Source: an uncultured Lachnospiraceae bacterium
Lineage (GTDB): Bacteria; Bacillota; Clostridia; Lachnospirales; Lachnospiraceae
DNA: 64,000 nt
Direction: 5' to 3'
Assembly: GCA_910584205.1 (NCBI GenBank)
Contig: CAJUAA010000020.1
Coordinates: 1 to 64,000 of the forward strand
Shown here in pieces: positions 7,647-16,524 of the stretch. A model generated the notes under the pieces. That model did not search any database, was not told the DNA's origin, and saw nothing but the letters and a program-made list of their open reading frames with translations. A program made the position numbers and the translations under genes. Positions within the stretch are counted from its first letter, which is position 1; each line of letters begins with the position of its first letter.

Positions 7647-9828
7647 GGTGCCGGACCGGATGAGCAGGGAGAAAGGCGTTACAGGCCGAAACAGCGAAAC
7701 GTATGGAAATGTGACGGTCTTCTATGAAGAAGGTCTTTTGGAGACGCAGCAGGCGCGTCCGGAGGATGCGAAGATCCTGGAACTGGTGGAGGCGGGATAC
7801 GACTGCCGCCGGGGAACGGAAGATTCCTGGCCGGTGCTGTACCATCTGTCGCATCTCAGGGAAAATCAGACGGAGTGGCTGCCGATCGGCCCCGGGGACA
7901 GGGTGCTGGAGTTCGGCGCGGACACCGGAGAGCTGACTGGAGGATTTTTGAAAAAGGCCGGACAGGTCGTCTGCCTGGAGGAGAGCGTAAGCCGCAGCCG
8001 GATTCTGGCAAAGCGGCATCAGAATGCGGAAAATCTGAGCGTCTATGCCGGAGATCCATGGAGAAATCTGGAGCTTTTAAAAGCAGAGTCCGGGGGCGTA
8101 TACGACTGGATCGTGGCTGTGGGGCTTCCCGGGCAGGCGGCGGAGTATTTCACAGGAGAACATCCGGAGGCGGAAGCGCTGAAGCGTCTGCGGACGTATC
8201 TGAGGCCGGGAGGGCATCTGGTGCTGGCAGCGGACAACCGGTTCGGCCTGAAATACTGGGCAGGCGCCATGGAACCCCATACAGGCGGCTATTTTGACAG
8301 TCTGGAAGGACGGGGCAGCACGTTTTCCAGAAGGGAGCTGGAACGGATTCTGGAGGAGAGCGGCTGCGGGGACGCGGCGTTTTACTATCCCTATCCGGAA
8401 CGGTGGTTTCCGACGGCCATCTATTCGGACCAGTGGCTTCCGAAGGCGGGAGAGCTGAACCACAACCTGCGGAATTTTGAGGGAGAACGGCTGGTTCTCT
8501 TTCAGGAGGAGAAGGTCTATGACCAGCTGATCCGGGACGGAAGGTATCCGGAGTTCGCCAACGCGTTCCTGTGCATCGTCGGGCCGGAGCCGGAGGAGCG
8601 GACAATTTACTGCAAATATTCCAACGACCGGGCGGAGCGTTTCATGCTGCGTACGGATGTTGTAAAAAATACAGAGGGTTATGAGGTGCGCAAAGTCCCG
8701 CTGGCCGGAGCAGCGAAGGACCATGTCCGGAAGATGAAGCAGTGGGAGGAGGAGCTGGACCGGCTGTACCAGAGGAACGGAATCCGCGCCAACCGCTGCA
8801 CACTGAAAGGGGACGCGGCGGCCTTTGAATTCCTGGAAGGCGCCACCTTTGAAGAGCGTCTGGACGCCCTTCGCCGGGCGGGAGATACGGAGGGTCTCGT
8901 ATCGGAGATCCTGTGGTTCCGGACGCTTCTTATGGATACGCTGAAACCGGAGCTCAGGCCCTTTGCCAAAAGCGGCGCGTTTGTGGAGATGTTCGGCAGT
9001 CCGGAATTTCCAAAAGCGTACGAAGGCGCGGAGACAAACAATCTGGACTGGATCTTCGGAAATCTCATGGAGACGGAGGACGGTATCCGAATCATCGACT
9101 ACGAATGGACGTTCCGGGTACAGGTGCCGGCGGACTATCTGCTCTGGCGGGCGCTGTCCCTCTATGTGCACGGCAGGGAGGATATGAGCGCGCTGGGGCT
9201 CATGGCGCTGGCGGGTATCTCTCCGGAGGAGGAACGGATCTTTGAAGAGATGGAACATCATTTTCAGCTGTGGCTCCTCTCGGGGACGCAGACCATCGGG
9301 GCGCAGTATCTGGCCACTGCGGGACGTACCATTACACTTTCGGATATGCTGAAGCAGGTGAAAAAGAACCGGATTCAGGTCTATCCGGATACGGGGCACG
9401 GCCTGTCCGAGGCGGAGAGCTTCTGGATCGACACGGAGCCGGATAAGCAGGGGATCATCCGTCTGGAGATTCTGCTTCCGCCGGGCGTGCAGGCGCTGCG
9501 GCTGGACCCGGCGGAGCATACCTGCCTGGTGAAGGTGCGGCGGCTGCTTGGAGAACTGAACGGGACGTATCCGCTTTCCTGGACCCACAACGGCAGGGAG
9601 CTGGAGCAGGAGGGGATCCTCTATACGACGACGGACCCGCAGATCCAGATCCAGGGCATCGTGCCGGGCACCGGACGGATCTATACGGAGCTTACGGTGG
9701 AGGAGCTGCATCCGGATACCGCGTATGCCTGCATGAATCTGCTGAACCGGGTGCGGTCGGCGGAGCGCCTTTTGGAAAGCGCGCCGTTCCGTTTCCTGAA
9801 AAAACTGAAAAAGTCCATGAAAAGATAG
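7633..9828 (+). CDS. SAM methyltransferase fused to kinase-like domain (WbdD-like chain terminator candidate)
   Basis: A 731-residue multidomain protein. Residues about 60-290 form a class I methyltransferase: motif I VLEFGADTG (91-99), acidic post-motif VCLEES, and LRPGGHLVLAADN (190-202). Residues about 320-515 look like a kinase of the APH/choline-kinase/LPS-kinase fold: a VRKVPL strand with a possible ATP-contacting Lys, the hinge-like FEFLEG, a catalytic-loop pattern D-x4-N (LDWIFGN, D472 and N477) and IIDYEW (D489) as the metal-binding Asp. A strand-rich domain and a basic tail follow. In E. coli O9a the WbdD protein has the same order (methyltransferase, kinase) and caps the chain with methyl phosphate that Wzt recognises. 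The gene overlaps the Wzt-type ATPase gene by 14 bases. The start at 7633 is not certain; ATG 7660 is possible. Capping is inference. Confidence 0.8.
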   Translation: MERNEVPDRMSREKGVTGRNSETYGNVTVFYEEGLLETQQARPEDAKILELVEAGYDCRRGTEDSWPVLYHLSHLRENQTEWLPIGPGDRVLEFGADTGELTGGFLKKAGQVVCLEESVSRSRILAKRHQNAENLSVYAGDPWRNLELLKAESGGVYDWIVAVGLPGQAAEYFTGEHPEAEALKRLRTYLRPGGHLVLAADNRFGLKYWAGAMEPHTGGYFDSLEGRGSTFSRRELERILEESGCGDAAFYYPYPERWFPTAIYSDQWLPKAGELNHNLRNFEGERLVLFQEEKVYDQLIRDGRYPEFANAFLCIVGPEPEERTIYCKYSNDRAERFMLRTDVVKNTEGYEVRKVPLAGAAKDHVRKMKQWEEELDRLYQRNGIRANRCTLKGDAAAFEFLEGATFEERLDALRRAGDTEGLVSEILWFRTLLMDTLKPELRPFAKSGAFVEMFGSPEFPKAYEGAETNNLDWIFGNLMETEDGIRIIDYEWTFRVQVPADYLLWRALSLYVHGREDMSALGLMALAGISPEEERIFEEMEHHFQLWLLSGTQTIGAQYLATAGRTITLSDMLKQVKKNRIQVYPDTGHGLSEAESFWIDTEPDKQGIIRLEILLPPGVQALRLDPAEHTCLVKVRRLLGELNGTYPLSWTHNGRELEQEGILYTTTDPQIQIQGIVPGTGRIYTELTVEELHPDTAYACMNLLNRVRSAERLLESAPFRFLKKLKKSMKR

Positions 9829-9840
9829 AAGGATTATGGT

Positions 9841-11733
9841 ATGAGTAAAGAACAGAAGCAGGCGGATCTGCCTGCGCACAGAGACAGACGATTTGACGGT
9901 GTGCGGGACACCTGGTACTGGAAGGCCAGCAAGCCTCTGCGGGTGGTCGTCCATTTTTTCCTGCGCATTCGGAACGCCTACATTCATTACGGCGGCTTCC
10001 GGGGCATGTACCGGCGTTTGAAGCAGAAGCGGGGCGAGGCGGCAAAGCGGGTGGATTTTGGAACGAAGAGCTTTCCGGACGCGGCGCGCAGAAAGGCGGA
10101 GGAGGAGACGGTATTTTCCAGAGATCTTAAGATCAGCGTCCTGGTCCCCCTCTACAATACGCCGGAGAAGTTTCTGCGGGAGATGATCGATTCCGTGCGG
10201 TCGCAGACGTACCGCAACTGGGAGCTCTGCCTGGCCGACGGAAGCGATGAAAAGCACGGGGACGTGGGCCGGATCTGCCTGGAGTACCAGAAGGAGGACA
10301 GCCGGATCCGCTATCAGAAAATCGAGAAAAACCTGGGTATCTCCGGCAACACCAACGTATGCTTTTCCATGGCCACGGGCGACTTCATCGGACTTTTCGA
10401 TCATGACGACGTGATGCATCCAAGTCTTCTATATGAGTGCATGAAGGTGATCTGTGAAAAGGACGCGGACTATGTGTATACGGACGAGGCGACCTTTACC
10501 TCTCCGAACCTGGACGATCTGATCGTGCTGCATTTTAAGCCGGACTATTCGCCGGACAACCTGCGCGCCAACAATTATATCTGTCATTTTTCCGTATTTG
10601 ATGAAAAACTTCTGGAGAAGAGCGGGCTGTTCCGCCCGGAATATGACGGAAGCCAGGACCACGACATGATCCTCCGGCTGACCGAAGAGGCGAAAAACGT
10701 ACAGCATATACCGAAAATACTCTATTACTGGCGTTCCCATCCGGCTTCCGTGGCGGCGGACATCAATGCCAAGACCTACGCCATCGACGCGGCGAAGCGG
10801 GCGGTCCACGACCATATGCGGGACTATTACGGGATCGAGGTGGAGGTGGAGAGCACCCGTGCCTTCCCGACGATCTTCCAGGTGAAATATCCCATAAACG
10901 GGCAGCCGCTTATAAGCATCGTGATCCCCAACAAGGACCATGCGGAGGACCTGCGGCGCTGCATCGGTTCCATTCTGGAGAAATCCACCTGGAAGCAGGT
11001 GGAGATCATCGTGGTGGAGAACAACAGCCGGGAGCAGAGCATCCGGGATTATTACCGGGAACTGGAACAGGTCCCGCAGGTGCAGGTGGTCACGTACGAG
11101 GGCGAATTCAATTATTCCAGAATCAACAATTACGGAGTGACCTTTGCAAAAGGAGAATACCTTCTGTTCCTGAACAATGACACGGAGGTCATTACGCCGG
11201 ACTGGATCGAGCAGCTTCTGATGTACGCCCAGCGTCCGGACGTGGGCGCCGTGGGGGCGAAGCTCTACTATGCGGACAACACGATCCAGCATGCGGGCGT
11301 GGTCATCGGCCTTGGGGCCCACCGTTCCGCGGGGCATACCCACTATAAGATGCCGAAGGAGCATCTGGGCTATATGGGGCGGCTCTGCTACGCCCAGGAC
11401 ATGACGGCGGTGACCGCGGCGTGCCTGATGGTAAAACGGAGTATCTACGAGGAAGTGGGAGGGCTGGACGAGACCTTTACCATCTCTTTGAACGATGTGG
11501 ATTTCTGCCTGAAGATCCGGGAAAAAGGGTATCTCAACATCTTTACGCCCTTTGCGGAGCTGTATCATTACGAATCGAAGACAAGAGGGCTGGAGGAAGG
11601 GGAGAAGCTCCGGCGCTATGAGAAAGAATGCACCCGTTTCCGGGAGAAATGGAAAGACGCGCTGGATGCGGGAGACCCCTATTACAATCCGAATTTTTCT
11701 CTGGATTATTCGGATTTTACCCTGCGGTTTTAA
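9841..11733 (+). CDS. Two-domain GT2 glycosyltransferase (both domains intact)
   Basis: A 630-residue enzyme with two family 2 glycosyltransferase domains. Domain 1 (about residues 95-320): ISVLVPLYNTPEKFLREM, then LFDHDD as the metal-binding DxD-type motif and SQDHDMILRL. Domain 2 (about residues 355-590): ISIVIPNKDHAEDLRRC, LLFLNNDTEV and LNDVDFCLKIREKGY. A basic N-terminal region (about 85 residues) may associate with the membrane or with partner enzymes. Architecture of this kind is known in rhamnan and wall-polysaccharide loci, where one protein adds two linkages. A homologue with a degenerate second domain lies at 17976. The start ATG 9841 follows GAAGGAT; it is 12 bases downstream of the capping-enzyme gene. 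Confidence 0.9.
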   Translation: MSKEQKQADLPAHRDRRFDGVRDTWYWKASKPLRVVVHFFLRIRNAYIHYGGFRGMYRRLKQKRGEAAKRVDFGTKSFPDAARRKAEEETVFSRDLKISVLVPLYNTPEKFLREMIDSVRSQTYRNWELCLADGSDEKHGDVGRICLEYQKEDSRIRYQKIEKNLGISGNTNVCFSMATGDFIGLFDHDDVMHPSLLYECMKVICEKDADYVYTDEATFTSPNLDDLIVLHFKPDYSPDNLRANNYICHFSVFDEKLLEKSGLFRPEYDGSQDHDMILRLTEEAKNVQHIPKILYYWRSHPASVAADINAKTYAIDAAKRAVHDHMRDYYGIEVEVESTRAFPTIFQVKYPINGQPLISIVIPNKDHAEDLRRCIGSILEKSTWKQVEIIVVENNSREQSIRDYYRELEQVPQVQVVTYEGEFNYSRINNYGVTFAKGEYLLFLNNDTEVITPDWIEQLLMYAQRPDVGAVGAKLYYADNTIQHAGVVIGLGAHRSAGHTHYKMPKEHLGYMGRLCYAQDMTAVTAACLMVKRSIYEEVGGLDETFTISLNDVDFCLKIREKGYLNIFTPFAELYHYESKTRGLEEGEKLRRYEKECTRFREKWKDALDAGDPYYNPNFSLDYSDFTLRF

Positions 11734-11752
11734 AGGCGGGCCGCGCCGGCAG

Positions 11753-11775
11753 GCGCATCTTCTGGGAGGATGCGC
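11753..11775 (+). other. Intercistronic hairpin
   Basis: GCGCATC (11753-11759) pairs with GATGCGC (11769-11775) across a nine-base loop, in the 103-base gap between the large glycosyltransferase and the SGNH protein genes. No T-run follows, so it is more likely an mRNA processing or stabilising structure than a terminator. Confidence 0.4.
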
Positions 11776-11836
11776 GTTAAAACCAGCCAGATGCCGGGCG
11801 GACGGTGTCTGAAAATTGTCATAAAAGAGGAAAGTC

Positions 11837-13057
11837 ATGAAGAGAATAGAACGGGAAAAGGTGATACGCAACGCGTACAGGAGCACGATCCTGGCGCTGA
11901 CGATCTGCTGTTTTTTCCTGGGGACCGTACTGGTGATCCATGAGGCGGCCCGGGAATACGAGGTGAAGGTGCTGGAGAAGCGTCTGGAGGCAAAGGGCGT
12001 GGTTCAGAACGACGAAGGGCTGTTTGGCAGCGTGCAGCTGTTTCTGCCGGAAGAGATCTATGTGGCGTCCGGCGTGACGCTGGAGCTGTACAACAGCCAG
12101 ATCTCTTCTCTGGGGGAGCGGATCGGGAATTACAATGTAAAGTGGACCTGTGCGGTGGGAAAGAACATGTACCGTAAATTTTCCGTTACCGGGACGGACG
12201 AGCTGACCGGGAACTATCCTCTGATCTTTACGATTTTTGACGATAATGGCGCGCAGGTGGCAAAGGCTTCCACGGAGCTTAGGATCGTGCCTGCGGTTAC
12301 GGATTCCTTTTCGCTTCTGACCATCGGGGACAGCCTTTCCTGTGATCCGGCCACCTACGAGCGGCTCAATGAGCTGACGGACGGACAGATCGTCTATATG
12401 GGCACCCGGGGCGTGGGCGGTTCCCTGACCGAGGCAAGGCGGGGCTTTTCCGCAGCGAACTATCTGTCAGACGCCGGTTATACAGAGGAGGAGCCCGAAG
12501 AGGAAGTGCATCCTTTTTATAATGAAGAAACGGAAAGCTTTGACTGGGAGTATTATAAGGAAACCACGGGTTTTGAGCCGGATGCGGTGGAGGTGTTCCT
12601 GGGGACCAACGGCCTTTCGGAGGACCCGGTGGAAAACGGGGACAACATTGCGCGGATCGTGCGGAACATCCATGAAACGGACCCGAAGCTTCCGATCTAT
12701 CTGGTCCATACCCTGTATCCGGCGAATCAGGACGGCATCGGTTCCTGGAGCAGCCAGGACGGCTATGCGCTTTATGGGGACCGGTACAAGCTGGATGAAG
12801 ACCGGAAGGTATTCAGCCTGATGCTGTATCTGGAAGAGGTACTGAAGGAGGAAGAATGCCTGTATTTTGTTCCGGCGGGCATGTGCCACGACAGTGCAAA
12901 CAACTTTGAGACGGTGTCGGTCCCGGTCAATCCGCATTCGGAAGAGAAGATCGAAGTGCCGACGAATGCCGTCCATCCGGGACGCGCCGGATACCGGCAG
13001 ATCGCGGACTGCCTGTACAGCGTGATCTGCGGAACAAAAGCAGAATGGGAGCAGTAG
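11837..13057 (+). CDS. Membrane-anchored SGNH/GDSL-type hydrolase-like protein
   Basis: After a short basic N-terminus and one membrane segment (residues about 15-35) comes an Ig-like strand-rich region (about 60-150) and an SGNH hydrolase-like domain: block I LTIGDSLS (Ser166), the oxyanion Gly near GTRGVGG, block III FLGTNG (Asn258) and block V NAVHPGRAGY with His380. The usual Asp of the D-x-x-H pair is Asn377 here, which could lower or alter activity. Such proteins add or remove O-acetyl groups on extracellular glycans; acting on the polysaccharide made by this locus is the likely role. Start ATG 11837 is preceded by AGAGGAAAG. The gtrA-like gene begins three bases after its stop. Confidence 0.75.
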   Translation: MKRIEREKVIRNAYRSTILALTICCFFLGTVLVIHEAAREYEVKVLEKRLEAKGVVQNDEGLFGSVQLFLPEEIYVASGVTLELYNSQISSLGERIGNYNVKWTCAVGKNMYRKFSVTGTDELTGNYPLIFTIFDDNGAQVAKASTELRIVPAVTDSFSLLTIGDSLSCDPATYERLNELTDGQIVYMGTRGVGGSLTEARRGFSAANYLSDAGYTEEEPEEEVHPFYNEETESFDWEYYKETTGFEPDAVEVFLGTNGLSEDPVENGDNIARIVRNIHETDPKLPIYLVHTLYPANQDGIGSWSSQDGYALYGDRYKLDEDRKVFSLMLYLEEVLKEEECLYFVPAGMCHDSANNFETVSVPVNPHSEEKIEVPTNAVHPGRAGYRQIADCLYSVICGTKAEWEQ

Positions 13058-13060
13058 AAT

Positions 13061-13450
13061 ATGAAAAAGCTGATGGAGCAGATCATAAAGTTTGGATTCG
13101 TAGGGTTTTTGTGTTTTTTTATTGACTATGGGATCATGGTGCTGCTGACGGAGTGCTTCGGCATGGACCCGCTGCTGTCCAGCGGGGTTTCATTCACCGT
13201 GTCCGTGGTGGTGAACTATATCCTCAGCATTACATTTGTGTTCGAGACGGACAGGAAAAAGAGCAGGTTCGGGGAATTTGTCATCTTTGTGTTCTTAAGC
13301 GTCATCGGCCTGGGCATCAACGAGCTGTGTATGTGGGTGGCCATCCGGATGCTGGGAATCCACTATATGATTTCCAAAGTGGGCGCCACCGGCGTGGTGA
13401 TGGTGTACAATTTTATCAGCAGGAAAATGTTCATAGAGAAGAAGGATTAA
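13061..13450 (+). CDS. GtrA family membrane protein
   Basis: A 129-residue protein with four predicted membrane helices and the GtrA-family pattern IIKFGFVGFLCFFIDYGIM at the N-terminus and NYILSITFVF in the middle. GtrA-like proteins are thought to flip undecaprenyl-phosphate-linked monosaccharides so that a side-chain sugar can be added outside the membrane. A matching lipid-sugar synthase is not obvious nearby, though one of the GT2 enzymes in the locus could fill that role. The gene is three bases from the preceding stop and 17 bases from the next start. Confidence 0.9.
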   Translation: MKKLMEQIIKFGFVGFLCFFIDYGIMVLLTECFGMDPLLSSGVSFTVSVVVNYILSITFVFETDRKKSRFGEFVIFVFLSVIGLGINELCMWVAIRMLGIHYMISKVGATGVVMVYNFISRKMFIEKKD

Positions 13451-13467
13451 AAGGAGACCGCAGGATT

Positions 13468-14829
13468 ATGAAGAAACGTCTGATGATCATAAGCGTGATG
13501 CTGGCGGCGGCGCTGCTTACGGGCTGCTCGAAGAAAACAGACAGTACAGAAGAAGAAAACAACCCCGTACAGGAGGAGGCAAAAGAGCCGGAGGAAGCAG
13601 AACCGCCGGCGCCCGGAGAGGAGAACTGGGGGACGGCTCCGGAATATTCCGTACCGATGATTACGACGTCGCCCATCCGGTATCTGTCTGTGAATGTGGG
13701 AAGTACGGAGGAAGAGGTCAGCCTGACCTGGTTTTCCCCTTCGGAGAATGCCGGGCAGGTGTACTGGACCAGGGCGGAAGATACAGAGTTCCAGGACCCC
13801 ATGGTGTACAGCGCTTCCGCGCAGCCTTCGGAGTCGGTGTCTGGATATTATGTCAACCGAGTGCTGGTGACCGGGCTGGAGCCGGAGACGGAATACCTGT
13901 ATCAGGTGGGAGACGGGGAAGAGATGTCGCCGGCTTATTCCTACCGGACGGCGGATTTTTCCGACAGTTTCCGCTTTACAGCCGTGGGAGACGCGCAGAT
14001 CGGCAAGCCGGTGGAGGAAGTGGACAGACAGAAAAACAACTGGCACCGGCTGCTGAACAAGGTGCGCTACCATTTTCCGGATTCCGGATTTCTGGTTTCC
14101 CTGGGAGATCAGGTGAATGATTTTGACGACGGGGAACAGTACAACGCCTTTTTGAACCAGGGCGTGCTCTACGGACTGGCGCTGGCGCCGGTCAAAGGAA
14201 ATCATGATGTGGGCGGTCCCCAGTATTCCGAGCATTTCACCCTGCCGAACCAGTCGGCGCTGGGAACCTGTGATGACGACGGGGACGGAGACTACTGGTT
14301 TACGAGAGGGCCGGCGCTGTTCATGGTCCTGGATACGATGGATGCGGCCAAATGGGGAGAGCATGAGCAGTTCATCGCCTCTGCGGTGGAGGCGAATCCG
14401 GACGCGTCCTGGCGGATCGTGTTTTCCCATTTTTCTCCCTACAACGGATATGAGAAATATCTGGATAACGCCCGGAACATCCGGCCGTTTTTCCTGAGCT
14501 TTGCCGGTAAATATGATATTGACCTTGTCATGTGCGGGCATGACCATGCGTATATGCGGACTTATTTTATTCAGGAAGACGGGAGCTTTCAGGAATACGA
14601 AAGCCCGGCGCAGGACCCGGAAGGGACCATGTACCTGACCTTAAGCTCTTCCAGCGGAAGCCTCTACCGGCATCTGACGGATCAGGAAGAGGCTGCCGTG
14701 TCCAAAAAGAGGAAATCTCCGGAGGTGACGGACGTGCAGGTCACGCCGGACAGCTTAAAGGTCAGCACCTACAACGCCGAGACCTGGGAACTGACCGATG
14801 AATACGAGATCCGGAAGCAGAAAACGTAA
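13468..14829 (+). CDS. Lipoprotein metallophosphoesterase with purple-acid-phosphatase-like N-terminal domain
   Basis: A 453-residue exported lipoprotein: signal peptide ending in the lipobox LLTGC (Cys near residue 19), an acidic, Glu/Pro-rich linker, a fibronectin-III-like domain (about 65-160; ends in YLYQVGDGEE.SPAYSYRT) as in purple acid phosphatases, then a calcineurin-like phosphoesterase with motifs GDAQ, LGDQVND, KGNHD, FSHF and GHDHAYMR. These supply the two-metal centre. It probably removes a phosphate outside the cell, perhaps from the polysaccharide or its lipid carrier; the substrate is not shown by the sequence. I start at ATG 13468 behind AAGGAG; a longer open frame runs back into the gtrA-like gene and is an artefact. 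Confidence 0.87.
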   Translation: MKKRLMIISVMLAAALLTGCSKKTDSTEEENNPVQEEAKEPEEAEPPAPGEENWGTAPEYSVPMITTSPIRYLSVNVGSTEEEVSLTWFSPSENAGQVYWTRAEDTEFQDPMVYSASAQPSESVSGYYVNRVLVTGLEPETEYLYQVGDGEEMSPAYSYRTADFSDSFRFTAVGDAQIGKPVEEVDRQKNNWHRLLNKVRYHFPDSGFLVSLGDQVNDFDDGEQYNAFLNQGVLYGLALAPVKGNHDVGGPQYSEHFTLPNQSALGTCDDDGDGDYWFTRGPALFMVLDTMDAAKWGEHEQFIASAVEANPDASWRIVFSHFSPYNGYEKYLDNARNIRPFFLSFAGKYDIDLVMCGHDHAYMRTYFIQEDGSFQEYESPAQDPEGTMYLTLSSSSGSLYRHLTDQEEAAVSKKRKSPEVTDVQVTPDSLKVSTYNAETWELTDEYEIRKQKT

Positions 14830-14858
14830 CGTTGCGCATTGGAGGGAAAACTGCTATA

Positions 14859-16493
14859 ATGAGTAAAAAAATGGCATTGCTGTTCAGTGTGCTGCTGGCT
14901 GTGGGACTTGTGTTTTTCTTCCGGTCCGGTACAGGGACGGGGGAAGAAGCCAGGCGGCAGACACTGAAGCCCGGCTCGCTCTCCGGAGAGGTGCGGCAGG
15001 CGGAAGGGCTGTATGAGAGGCTTCCGAAAACGCTGGACCCGAAGTCGGTCCGTCTCTGCTTCCGCGGGGAGGAGCTGGCGTGCGACCGGGATACGGATAC
15101 CTGGTATCTGCCGGTGGACATGGACAGCGCCCTGTGGGAATCAGGAATCTTTACTGATTTTGAAGAGGGCGTCCGGATTCTCCCGCTTCTGGATTATACC
15201 GCCCTTGAGAAGCAGGCGGTGGTGGCAGAGGGGCAGTCTGTGCCATTGCTGGCATGGAATGAGGCGGAGGAGAGCTGCACGCAGATCCATGTGGTATTTA
15301 CCGGGCTTCCGGTGGTCCGCATGGAGACCGACGCGGACCTGGACATTGATACGGTGTTTGCCGGGAGCGTGGTGTTTTACGAGGACTGCGGCAGGCAGGA
15401 CTGGACCTTCAGCTCGGTCTTCCAGGCCAATGAGCGGGGCCAGACGACCCGTGCCTTTCCCAAAAAGGGATATCGGGTGAATCTGATCACCGTCACCTCC
15501 ACAGGGGCCGTCAATGAGAATCCCCATCCCATACTGGGCATGCGCCGTTCGGATTCCTGGATTTTTTATGCCATATACAGCGACGGGACCAAGGTACGGG
15601 ACCGGTTCGGCATCGAACTGTGGAATGGATTCGGGGCAGAGAACACAGGCTATGACAGTCACTACGGCACTCACCTGGAATATGCGGAGCTGATCGTCAA
15701 CGGGGAATACCGGGGGCTTTACGGCATCATGGAGCCTGTGGACTGTACACAGCTTCAGATCTCGGATCAGGAATACCTGTATAAGAGAACTCTGGGAAGA
15801 GAGCTCCTGCCGGAGCTTTTTGACCTTACGGCCCCGGACGATTATCTGAACGTGCTGGGCATGGAGATCAAGGGACGGGACGGCAACGGCAGCCGGGCCG
15901 ACTGGAAGTGTTTCCGGGATTATGTGGAGCTTTCCGGTGCGCCGGACGAGATATTTTCGGAAGGCATGGAACAGCTTCTGGATATGGGAAATACAACGGA
16001 TATGTGGCTGTATCTTCAGATGATCTATGGAGAAGATAATATCTATAAGAACATGTTTTTCGCGTTTAAAAAAGAGCCGGACGGATACCGGATGTATCTG
16101 GTGCCCTGGGACGTGGACATGAGCTGGGGAAACGTCTATAACGGCGTGGAGGAGGACCTGTATACGACCCATGACCCGGAGCGGGCGGAGCAATATCTGG
16201 AATGGCCCATGCTGGACCGGATGCTGGCCCTTGATATCGGCGGGATCAGGGAACGGGTCCGGAAGCGCTGGGAGAGCCTTCGGCAGGAGGAACTGTCAGA
16301 CGGGCGCATGGAAGCGGTGCTTGGGGAATGCATCCATCAGGTGCAGGATTCCGGAGCGTTTGCCAGAGACGCGGCCCGGTGGCCGGACAGCGCCCATGAC
16401 GGAGATTACGACAGTCTTCGTGCGTTTATGGAGCGCCGGATGAATTTTCTTGATAAAAATATAGAAAATATGGATGAATGGATACAGGAATGA
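14859..16493 (+). CDS. CotH-kinase family protein, membrane-anchored
   Basis: A 544-residue protein with an N-terminal membrane segment (residues about 4-20). The CotH-like region starts near residue 150 and contains FPKKGYRVNLI, EYAELIVNGEYRGLYGIMEP, the KRT segment, and the active-site block DNIYKNMFFAFK followed by YLVPWDVDMSWGN, whose acidic residues bind metal and ATP in CotH-type kinases. CotH in Bacillus phosphorylates spore-coat proteins; many relatives in Clostridia are extracytoplasmic and found with VTC and DUF4956 genes as here. The start ATG 14859 follows GGAGGG; an earlier in-frame TTG (14832) seems less likely. The target is not known. Confidence 0.9.
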   Translation: MSKKMALLFSVLLAVGLVFFFRSGTGTGEEARRQTLKPGSLSGEVRQAEGLYERLPKTLDPKSVRLCFRGEELACDRDTDTWYLPVDMDSALWESGIFTDFEEGVRILPLLDYTALEKQAVVAEGQSVPLLAWNEAEESCTQIHVVFTGLPVVRMETDADLDIDTVFAGSVVFYEDCGRQDWTFSSVFQANERGQTTRAFPKKGYRVNLITVTSTGAVNENPHPILGMRRSDSWIFYAIYSDGTKVRDRFGIELWNGFGAENTGYDSHYGTHLEYAELIVNGEYRGLYGIMEPVDCTQLQISDQEYLYKRTLGRELLPELFDLTAPDDYLNVLGMEIKGRDGNGSRADWKCFRDYVELSGAPDEIFSEGMEQLLDMGNTTDMWLYLQMIYGEDNIYKNMFFAFKKEPDGYRMYLVPWDVDMSWGNVYNGVEEDLYTTHDPERAEQYLEWPMLDRMLALDIGGIRERVRKRWESLRQEELSDGRMEAVLGECIHQVQDSGAFARDAARWPDSAHDGDYDSLRAFMERRMNFLDKNIENMDEWIQE

Positions 16494-16524
16494 GACAATA
16501 ATAAGAGTAGACGGGAGAGAGAGC

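Noticed and set aside
8077..10419. Very long minus-strand open frame (780 codons) opposite the methyltransferase and glycosyltransferase genes
   Set aside because: It is antisense to two well-supported genes, has no recognisable domain, and such shadows are common in GC-rich codon-biased DNA.
11753..11775. Hairpin as a rho-independent terminator splitting the polysaccharide operon
   Set aside because: No T-run follows, and the genes on either side belong to the same functional set.
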